A stretch of DNA of 12,405 nt from NCBI GenBank assembly GCA_031285465.1, contig JAITWD010000245.1, positions 1 to 12,405 of the forward strand, read 5' to 3'. Source of the stretch: Lachnospiraceae bacterium (GTDB lineage Bacteria > Bacillota > Clostridia > Lachnospirales > Lachnospiraceae). Both the position numbers and the translations under genes were made by a program. Below the pieces are notes generated by a model. That model did not search any database. It saw only the letters and a list, made by a program, of their open reading frames with translations, and was not told where the DNA came from. Positions 7,246 through 12,405 of the stretch are shown piece by piece; position 1 is the stretch's first letter, and each line of letters opens with the position of its first letter.

Positions 7246-9078
7246 ATGTCAGGAATTGCTGGTTTTTATCAGTGTAAATACGACTTTACCACCAATGGTG
7301 AATGGCCGTTACGTCTGGAAAAAATGATGGATAGTTTACTTCATCGTGGTCCTGATGGTAATGGCACCCATCTGGAAAGCCATGCCGGTTTTGCACAAAC
7401 CCGACTTGCAACCACTCTGTCGACCGAAACCCTGCCACTCATCAAGCATATTGGCGACCAGACCATTATGATCGCATGGTGTGGTGAATTATATAATCGT
7501 AAAACTTTGCAACATATGCTCCTTTCTTATTCTTGCGACTGGGATGAATACAGTGATGCCGAGGTGATCGCAAATGGATATCTGACAATGGGATGTGATT
7601 TTTTTCGGGAATTAAATGGAATGTATGCCTTTGCTATTTACGATAAGGGATTGGACCGACTGATCCTTTGTCGCGACCGTTGTGGCACTAAACCACTCTT
7701 TTTCCAACAAACCGAGGATATCCTTGTCTTTGGCTCAGAACCTAAAGCATTGTTTGCCTATGGAATACGACCTCGTCTAAACCGGGAAAGTTTTGGTGAA
7801 TTGTTTGGCTTAGGACCGGCACGAACTCTGGGTAAGGGGGTCTATCAGGACATGAAGGAGGTCATCCCCGGCCACTATCTGATAATCCACGACGGTCAAA
7901 TAAATGATGTGATCTACTGGCAGCTACGCGGCGCCCCGCATCCCGATTCTTTTAACGATACGGTTGCAACCATTTCCTATTTGGTATCCGACTGTATTAA
8001 ACGGCAGACGATTGCCGATACACCGGTTGCCTGCTTTTTATCCGGCGGTCTCGACAGCAGTCTGGTCTCAGCGGTCTGCGCCCGGGAAATGGCACTTAAC
8101 GGTCATATGCTTGACACCTATTCCTTTGATTTTCACGGCAATAGTGAACATTTTAAAGCCAATGCCTTTCAGTCATCACAGGATCGCCCCTATGCAGAAC
8201 TAATGGTAGCTCATCTTAAAACCAACCACACCTATCTAACCTGCGATACCACCACCCAGGCTGATTACCTGGAAAAAGCCGTTGATGCTGCCGATCTGCC
8301 CTGTATGGGTGATATTGAAGCCTCTTTACTATATTTTTGTGAACAGGTTACCGGCCAGAACAAGATTGCACTAACCGGTGAAGGTGCCGATGAAATCTTT
8401 GGTGGATATCCCTGGTTTCATCAGGAATCAACCCTTAATGAGTCAGGCTTTCCGTGGTCTCGTGACATGGAGTTTCGGACGGCTCTTTTGTCCGCCGACT
8501 TTTTGGCGCAGATAAAACCGGAAGAATATGCTCTAAAAGCCTATGAGCAAACCAAAGCTGAAACTCCCTGCTTTGAAGGTGATGATCATGTTGCCGCAAA
8601 GCGACGTGAGCTATCTTATTTAACCATGAGATGGTTTATGGTTACCTTATTAAACCGGATGGACCGAACCAGCATGTACTCTGGATTACAAGCACGAGTG
8701 CCCTTTGGTGATCATCGACTGATCGAATATTTGTATAATGTTCCATGGGAAATGAAGTGTCCGGATGGCATCAACAAGGGGTTGCTGATTGAAGCCGGTA
8801 GAACATTATTACCCAAAGCCGTACTTAACCGCAAAAAAAGCCCCTATCCTAAAACCTACGATCCAGCGTATGAGCATCTCTTGGGTGATCGGTTGCGAAC
8901 GGTTTTGTCCGCAGGCAATTCACCTTTATTAGGGATCGTTGATCGTAAGAAGGTGGAGCAATTTTTGACTAGTCCTGCTGATTATGGAAAACCGTGGTAC
9001 GGACAACTGATGGCTGGGCCACAGATGCTCGCTTATTTATTGCAGGTGGATTATTGGATGAAAAAATATTCTTTATAA
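7246..9078 (+). CDS. asnB: Asparagine synthetase-family protein lacking the glutaminase cysteine
   Basis: The protein has an N-terminal class II amidotransferase domain (about 1-200) and a C-terminal synthetase domain (about 235-600) that adenylates aspartate. In the synthetase half the ATP PP-loop SGGLDSS (266-272), GEGADEIFGGYPWFH (378-392), RMDRTSMYSGLQARVPF (471-487) and KGLL (511-514) are intact. In the glutaminase half HRGPD (33-37), Arg53 and Asp104 are kept. However, the nucleophile after Met is Ser2 (MSGIAGF, codon TCA) instead of Cys, and the oxyanion-hole Asn of NGE(I/L)YN is Cys79 (WCGELYN). Glutamine hydrolysis should therefore be lost, leaving an ammonia-dependent synthetase or a related ligase. 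At 610 residues the length is normal. The ATG at 7246 has AGGAGGT (7234-7240) 5 bases upstream. It lies 10 bp after dpaB, so it should be cotranscribed with dpaAB. Confidence 0.9.
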   Translation: MSGIAGFYQCKYDFTTNGEWPLRLEKMMDSLLHRGPDGNGTHLESHAGFAQTRLATTLSTETLPLIKHIGDQTIMIAWCGELYNRKTLQHMLLSYSCDWDEYSDAEVIANGYLTMGCDFFRELNGMYAFAIYDKGLDRLILCRDRCGTKPLFFQQTEDILVFGSEPKALFAYGIRPRLNRESFGELFGLGPARTLGKGVYQDMKEVIPGHYLIIHDGQINDVIYWQLRGAPHPDSFNDTVATISYLVSDCIKRQTIADTPVACFLSGGLDSSLVSAVCAREMALNGHMLDTYSFDFHGNSEHFKANAFQSSQDRPYAELMVAHLKTNHTYLTCDTTTQADYLEKAVDAADLPCMGDIEASLLYFCEQVTGQNKIALTGEGADEIFGGYPWFHQESTLNESGFPWSRDMEFRTALLSADFLAQIKPEEYALKAYEQTKAETPCFEGDDHVAAKRRELSYLTMRWFMVTLLNRMDRTSMYSGLQARVPFGDHRLIEYLYNVPWEMKCPDGINKGLLIEAGRTLLPKAVLNRKKSPYPKTYDPAYEHLLGDRLRTVLSAGNSPLLGIVDRKKVEQFLTSPADYGKPWYGQLMAGPQMLAYLLQVDYWMKKYSL

Positions 9079-9087
9079 ACTAATGCC

Positions 9088-9120
9088 CATGCATTTCGCA
9101 AGTTTTACTTGCGAAACTGC
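9088..9120. repeat. Palindromic intergenic repeat, copy 1 (family B)
   Basis: TTCGCAAGT (9095-9103) and ACTTGCGAA (9107-9115) form a perfect 9-bp stem around TTT. It extends through T9094-A9116 and GCA/TGC (9091-9093 with 9118-9120) across a one-base bulge. The 28 bases 9088-9115 are identical to 12123-12150. It lies 9 bp after the asnB stop, between convergent asnB and fabH, and lacks a T-run. It looks like a REP-type extragenic palindrome that may also act as a 3' stabiliser or terminator. Confidence 0.8.
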
Positions 9121-9134
9121 CTGAATAAAAATTG

Positions 9135-9152
9135 AAAAATCTATGATTTTTT
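9135..9152. terminator. AT-rich hairpin between convergent asnB and fabH, possible terminator
   Basis: AAAAATC (9135-9141) and GATTTTT (9145-9151) pair around TAT. The stem gives T-rich tails on both strands and sits between two converging transcription units. The stem is weak, with one G-C pair, so it is only a candidate terminator. Confidence 0.4.
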
Positions 9153-9159
9153 AAACTAT

Positions 9160-10122
9160 TTACCATACCATTATAGTTGTACCCCAGGTTAAGCCACCGC
9201 CAAATGCGACTAACATGATCCGGTCACCTCTTTTTAACATCCCTTTTTGGTTTATCTCATCTAATAAAATGGGAACACTGGCGGCAGAGATATTGCCACA
9301 GTGATCTATATTGATGGGAAAACGGTCCTCGGAAATGCCAAGACGCTTGGCAACTGCCTGAATAATACGGATATTGGCCTGATGAAATACAAAAAGGTCA
9401 ATATCCTCCGCCTTAAGCCCCGCCTGACCCAGAACCTTTTCAATTGATATCGGCACGGTGCTAACCGCAAACTTGTAAACCTCCTGACCATCCATTTCAA
9501 CAAAGCCCAGCTCTACTTTATTGCTGACCACCGGATTATTGCTGACACGATCCTGGCAGATAAGTGCCTTACCCTTAGCCCCATCTGCACCAAGGTCACA
9601 AGCAATGATCCCAACCTCGTCCCGCTTTACAATTGCCGCCCCGGCACCGTCACCAAATAAAACACAGGTGCGTCGATCGCTCCAATCTACCATTTTACTT
9701 AACACTTCAACACCAATGATCAGGGCGTTATTATACATTCCCGATTGTAAAAAAGCGTGCGCTATATTCAAAGCATATAGAAATCCTGAGCAAGCAGCAT
9801 TTACATCAAAAACAACGGCACGATCTGCCCCGATCGCTGCCTGAACCTCACATGCCGTGGACGGCGTGAGATAATCTCCCGTAAGAGTTGCAACAATTAT
9901 CAGCTCAATATCCTGCGCCATTATGCCAGCGTTGGTCATCGCACGGGTTGCTGCCTGTATCGATAAAGATGCCGTCGTTTCAGTTTTAACCAAACGTCGT
10001 TCACGAATGCCCGTGCGGGTTGTTATCCACTCATCAGATGTGTCCATAATAGTGGACAAGTATTCATTGGTTACTACCGTTTCCGGTAAAGCACTGCCGG
10101 TGCCTATGATTCTGGTTGTCAT
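9160..10122 (-). CDS. fabH: Beta-ketoacyl-ACP synthase III
   Basis: FabH starts fatty acid synthesis by condensing an acyl-CoA primer with malonyl-ACP in the cytoplasm. The 320-residue protein shows the Cys-His-Asn triad of the family: Cys111 (VNAACSGFLYA), His247 (VFHQANIRI) and Asn277 (HCGNISAAS). The N-terminal DEWITTRTGIRERR (30-43) and the C-terminal VAFGGGLTWG (305-314) are typical. The only visible ribosome site is a weak GGGA about 9 bases before the ATG. fabH is the last gene of the fab group here, 150 bp after fabZ. In many Firmicutes it lies near the front, so it may be partly independent, with its own promoter candidate at 10167-10196. Confidence 0.97.
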   Translation of the reverse strand: MTTRIIGTGSALPETVVTNEYLSTIMDTSDEWITTRTGIRERRLVKTETTASLSIQAATRAMTNAGIMAQDIELIIVATLTGDYLTPSTACEVQAAIGADRAVVFDVNAACSGFLYALNIAHAFLQSGMYNNALIIGVEVLSKMVDWSDRRTCVLFGDGAGAAIVKRDEVGIIACDLGADGAKGKALICQDRVSNNPVVSNKVELGFVEMDGQEVYKFAVSTVPISIEKVLGQAGLKAEDIDLFVFHQANIRIIQAVAKRLGISEDRFPINIDHCGNISAASVPILLDEINQKGMLKRGDRIMLVAFGGGLTWGTTIMVW

Positions 10123-10166
10123 ATAAGTTTCCCATCTACATTTTTTTGTTTTAATCTTTTACTATT

Positions 10167-10196
10167 TTTATATTACTATTTTTTCTTTACAGTCAT
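10167..10196 (-). promoter_or_regulatory. Weak promoter candidate for fabH
   Basis: On the minus strand, ATGACT (10196-10191, 4 of 6), 18 bp and TATAAA (10172-10167, 5 of 6) lie 45 bp before the fabH ATG, in a very AT-rich stretch. Such matches arise easily by chance in this composition. Confidence 0.3.
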
Positions 10197-10228
10197 TTGC
10201 TGATTTACAACTATTTCCCGATCAGCAA
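10197..10228. promoter_or_regulatory. Inverted repeat upstream of fabH
   Basis: TTGCTGAT (10197-10204) and ATCAGCAA (10221-10228) form a perfect 8-bp dyad with a 16-base spacer, directly upstream of the fabH promoter candidate. The period from one half-site to the next is 24 bp, a spacing compatible with a dimeric regulator. It could equally form a hairpin in fabZ readthrough mRNA. No known fatty acid operator (FapR, FabT) is recognised in it. Confidence 0.4.
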
Positions 10229-10272
10229 TTATCTAAGCTCTATGTATTACCTTTTATCCTAATTAATTTAAG

Positions 10273-10710
10273 CTAATTTGCATTGCCGATCGCAAAGGTG
10301 ATCTCTGCTACAGCAACGACCTTTTCATTGACATATGCTATTGCATTTCCAAATCCAAATGGTCCCTTAATTCGAGTGATTTCTGTTTTCAAGATAAGCA
10401 CATCGCCCGGTACCACCTTTCCTTTGAATTTGGCTGAACGTATGGCTCCAAAATAAACCGAACGACCTTTATAGTCTGGACTAGACAGTAACGCAACAGC
10501 ACCGGTTTGTGCCAGCGCTTCTATGATCAATACCCCCGGCATTACCGGTTCGGTAGGAAAATGACCGGCAAAAAATGGTTCATTATAGGTCACACATTTT
10601 TTTGCGGTAGCTTTTAATCCCGGCTCAAGCTCCTCAACCGTATCCAAAAGCATAAATGGTTGACGGTGCGGAATTATCTCCATAATTTCTTTTGCATTCA
10701 TTATTGCCAT
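10273..10710 (-). CDS. fabZ: 3-hydroxyacyl-ACP dehydratase
   Basis: FabZ removes water from beta-hydroxyacyl-ACP in the elongation cycle of fatty acid synthesis. It is a hotdog-fold protein of 145 residues, a normal length. It opens with the family-typical EIMEIIPHRQPFMLLD (8-23). The catalytic pair is His50 (FAGHFPTEPVMPG) and Glu64 (LIIEALAQ). The ATG at 10710 has AAGAGGAG (minus strand, 10728-10721) 10 bases upstream; a second Met at codon 4 is possible but further from it. The gene lies 124 bp after fabF and 150 bp before fabH. In many clostridial clusters accB sits between fabF and fabZ; here that space holds only a repeat element. Confidence 0.97.
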   Translation of the reverse strand: MAIMNAKEIMEIIPHRQPFMLLDTVEELEPGLKATAKKCVTYNEPFFAGHFPTEPVMPGVLIIEALAQTGAVALLSSPDYKGRSVYFGAIRSAKFKGKVVPGDVLILKTEITRIKGPFGFGNAIAYVNEKVVAVAEITFAIGNAN

Positions 10711-10772
10711 TTATCATCATCTCCTCTTGATTATTTGTGATACCTACTACAAAATAACCTGATTTGTAACTC

Positions 10773-10834
10773 TTCAGTACCTTCATAGTTAAAGTTACTT
10801 TGTCAAAATGACAAAGTAACTTGTAAAAATCCAT
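10773..10834 (-). repeat. Dispersed repeat with perfect 14-bp hairpin (family A, long copy), fabF-fabZ spacer
   Basis: The flanks TTCAGTACCTTCA (10773-10785) and GTAAAAATCCAT (10823-10834) match the element before spmA. Between them AAGTTACTTTGTCA (10792-10805) and its exact complement (10809-10822) form a 14-bp stem with an AAA loop (TTT on the transcribed strand). The element begins directly at the fabF stop codon and ends about 60 bp before fabZ. No T-run follows, so it is more likely an mRNA processing, stabilising or attenuation hairpin, or a mobile palindrome, than a simple terminator. Confidence 0.75.
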
Positions 10835-12073
10835 CTAATTGTCACTAAACTTTTTAATGATCAATACCGCATTATGACCGCCAAAACCAAATGAATTGGA
10901 TAAAGCATAAGTAAATTCTTCATTGATCGCCGTCGGACAATAATTGAGATCACATTCTTCATCCGGTACCTGATAACCGGCAGTTTTATGTATATATCCT
11001 TCGCACAGCTCCTTAACACAGGTAACAAATTCAATCGCTCCGGCAGCACCGAGAAGATGACCGATCATTGACTTGGTTGAATTTATTCTGATATTTTGGG
11101 CATGATCACCAAATGCCCGCTTAATTGCGCGAGTTTCAAACAGATCATTGTGATGGGTTGCCGTTCCATGAGCATTGATATAGGTGATATCGGTTGGCTT
11201 AAGACCGGCGTCACCTATGGCTAACTCCATTGCCCTTGCAGTACTGACTCCATCCTCAGCCGGCGAAGTAATGTGATAAGCATCGGATGTACAGCCATAC
11301 CCGACCACTTCGGCATAAATGTGTGCCCCGCGCTTACGGGCATGCTCCAATTCTTCCAATACCACGACTGCCGAACCTTCGCCCATAACAAAGCCGCTTC
11401 GTTCTTTGTCAAACGGAATGGAACAACGGTTAATATCGTCCGATGTAGACAATGCTGTTAGTGCCGTAAAACCGGCGATTCCAAGCGGGGTCACGCTCGA
11501 TTCGGTTCCGCCCGCCAACATCACATCGGCATCACCGTATTGGATGGTTCGCAGTGCTTCTCCAATGGAATTGTTTCCGCTGGCGCAGGCGGTCACAACA
11601 TTAATATTTTTACCTTTACACCCGAAGTGGATAGAAATATTGCCGGATGCCATATTGGATATCATCAATGGAATGAATAACGGACCAACCCGACCCGGTC
11701 CCTTTTCGATCAATCGTTTATGCTCCCGCTCTAATGCCTGAAGTGCACCGATACCGGACGCTACGGAAACACCAACCCGGTAAGGATCCTCGGCTTCCAT
11801 GTCCAGACCAGCATCGGCCAGCGCTTCACCAGCGGCGGCAACTGCATACTGTGAAAATAGTTCCATGCGCTTGGCGGCCTTAAAATCCATGTAGTCCTGT
11901 GGGTTAAAATCCTTCACCTCGGAGGCCAGTCGACATTTATATTCACTGGCATCAAAATGGGTAATCGGACCGAAGCCAACCTTGCCCGCCTTGATATTGG
12001 CAAAAAACTCATTAACATTAAGTCCGATGGGCGTAATCGCCCCCATCCCGGTAACCACCACTCGTCTGCTCAT
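10835..12073 (-). CDS. fabF: Beta-ketoacyl-ACP synthase II
   Basis: FabF extends the growing acyl-ACP with malonyl-ACP and influences membrane fluidity through longer or unsaturated chains. Numbered from the ATG at 12073, the 412-residue protein has the thiolase-fold triad Cys163 (VVTACASGNNS), His302 (INAHGTATHHND) and His339 (KSMIGHLLGAAG), plus the C-terminal LSNSFGFGGHNA (391-402). Homologues begin within a few residues of RVVVTG, and AGAGGG lies just before this ATG. The frame stays open to ATGs at 12094 and 12097, which would add 7 or 8 residues (MMMQERGK or the same minus one Met), and I cannot exclude them. It follows fabG by 186 bp, a spacer that carries a palindromic repeat, and precedes fabZ. 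Confidence 0.96.
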   Translation of the reverse strand: MSRRVVVTGMGAITPIGLNVNEFFANIKAGKVGFGPITHFDASEYKCRLASEVKDFNPQDYMDFKAAKRMELFSQYAVAAAGEALADAGLDMEAEDPYRVGVSVASGIGALQALEREHKRLIEKGPGRVGPLFIPLMISNMASGNISIHFGCKGKNINVVTACASGNNSIGEALRTIQYGDADVMLAGGTESSVTPLGIAGFTALTALSTSDDINRCSIPFDKERSGFVMGEGSAVVVLEELEHARKRGAHIYAEVVGYGCTSDAYHITSPAEDGVSTARAMELAIGDAGLKPTDITYINAHGTATHHNDLFETRAIKRAFGDHAQNIRINSTKSMIGHLLGAAGAIEFVTCVKELCEGYIHKTAGYQVPDEECDLNYCPTAINEEFTYALSNSFGFGGHNAVLIIKKFSDN

Positions 12074-12122
12074 TTTCCCTCTTTCTTGCATCATCAATCA
12101 TGCCTACTTTCATATTACTACT

Positions 12123-12155
12123 CATGCATTTCGCAAGTTTTACTTGCGAAGCTGC
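12123..12155. repeat. Palindromic intergenic repeat, copy 2 (family B)
   Basis: This is the second copy of the 28-base block seen at 9088. TTCGCAAGT (12130-12138) and ACTTGCGAA (12142-12150) pair around TTT, with the outer GCA/TGC pairing and the one-base bulge preserved. The adjacent pair changes from T-A to T-G, so pairing is kept. It lies between fabG and fabF, 50 bp before the chosen fabF start. The same spacer also has the dyad ATTGTG/CACAAT (12216-12231). Confidence 0.8.
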
Positions 12156-12259
12156 TTACTACTGCCACTACCGCTTATCGTTTCGTATTCTATGTTTCTA
12201 TATATTTAGCTATATATTGTGGTCTCACAATCATAACCGGCTATATGATCATCGCAACA

Positions 12260-12405
12260 CTACATGGTCATCCCACCATCGATCGCAATCACCTGCCCTG
12301 TAATATAAGAAGCTTTTTCACTCGCTAAAAAGGCAACCATCTCGGCAATCTCCTGCGGTCGTCCCACCCTTTTTAACGGAATCTGCTGTAACACATTATC
12401 CTTAG
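12260..12405 (-). CDS. fabG: 3-oxoacyl-ACP reductase, C-terminal fragment (gene runs off the window)
   Basis: Only the last 47 residues and the stop (12262-12260) are present, too short to stand out as an open frame. They include IPLKRVGRPQEIAEMVAFLA and then SYITGQVIAIDGGMTM. This is the typical C-terminus of short-chain dehydrogenases, most like FabG, the NADPH-dependent ketoacyl-ACP reductase: GRP-EIA, then FLAS, then YITGQ and DGG. The N-terminal Rossmann motif and the Ser-Tyr-Lys active site lie outside. Placement directly upstream of fabF on the same strand supports FabG over other SDR enzymes. Confidence 0.9.
   Translation of the reverse strand, partial: KDNVLQQIPLKRVGRPQEIAEMVAFLASEKASYITGQVIAIDGGMTM

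Noticed and set aside
10773..10795. AGTACCT in the repeat, resembling a half of a FapR fatty-acid operator near fabZ
   Set aside because: The other half of the inverted repeat is missing, and the same block precedes spmA, which is not a lipid gene.
10634..10834. Minus-strand 66-residue frame between fabF and fabZ
   Set aside because: It passes through the 14-bp hairpin repeat and into fabZ in another frame, with no homology and no ribosome site at its start.
11319..11741. Plus-strand 140-residue open frame opposite fabF
   Set aside because: It is the reverse complement of conserved FabF active-site coding sequence, with no independent support.
11957..12328. Plus-strand open frames across the fabF start, repeat and fabG end
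   Set aside because: They run antisense through two real genes and a palindrome. The peptides are low quality and have no ribosome site.
1..12405. CRISPR arrays, tRNA or rRNA genes, insertion sequences, phage genes, known riboswitches
   Set aside because: I saw no regularly spaced direct repeats, RNA gene signatures or transposase and integrase motifs on reading both strands by eye.

Overview
The window looks like chromosomal DNA of an endospore-forming Firmicute, most likely a clostridial lineage. The case rests on two dipicolinate synthase genes (dpaA, dpaB), a spore maturation gene (spmA), strong GGAGG-type ribosome binding sites, and a type II fatty acid synthesis cluster with Firmicute-like FabF, FabZ and FabH. 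I cannot name the genus. Both ends fall inside genes: an ABC transporter ATPase on the left and fabG on the right.

Layout from left to right. (1) Positions 1-3114, plus strand: the 3' part of a MacB/LolD-type ATPase gene, overlapping by 4 bp a large FtsX-type permease gene. Together they form an export or lipid/peptide-handling ABC transporter of unknown substrate. (2) Positions 3181-5499, minus strand: spmA, without spmB beside it, then malQ (4-alpha-glucanotransferase). Between them lie 246 bp rich in small hairpins. (3) Positions 5500-5656: a compact divergent promoter region. malQ has one or two sigma-A-type promoters, and facing them is a near-ideal sigma-K-type promoter for dpaA. (4) Positions 5657-9078, plus strand: a tight three-gene unit, dpaA-dpaB-asnB. 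The first two make the spore-core compound dipicolinic acid. The third is an asparagine synthetase homologue that has lost its glutaminase nucleophile (Ser instead of Cys2) and its oxyanion-hole Asn (Cys79). (5) Positions 9160-12405, minus strand: fabG (C-terminal end only), fabF, fabZ and fabH in transcription order, with unusually long spacers of 124-186 bp.

Two dispersed intergenic repeat families join otherwise unrelated spacers. One is a palindrome with 28 identical bases, found after asnB and between fabG and fabF. The other shares a 13-base block and a 12-base block (one mismatch), and lies about 50 bp upstream of both spmA and fabZ. The fabZ copy carries an extra perfect 14-bp hairpin.

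The most interesting points are the glutaminase-dead asparagine synthetase placed in a late-sporulation dipicolinate operon, the interleaved sigma-A and sigma-K-type promoters, and the two repeat families. I found no CRISPR array, rRNA, tRNA, transposase or phage gene. No wholly new multi-gene system can be claimed from sequence alone.
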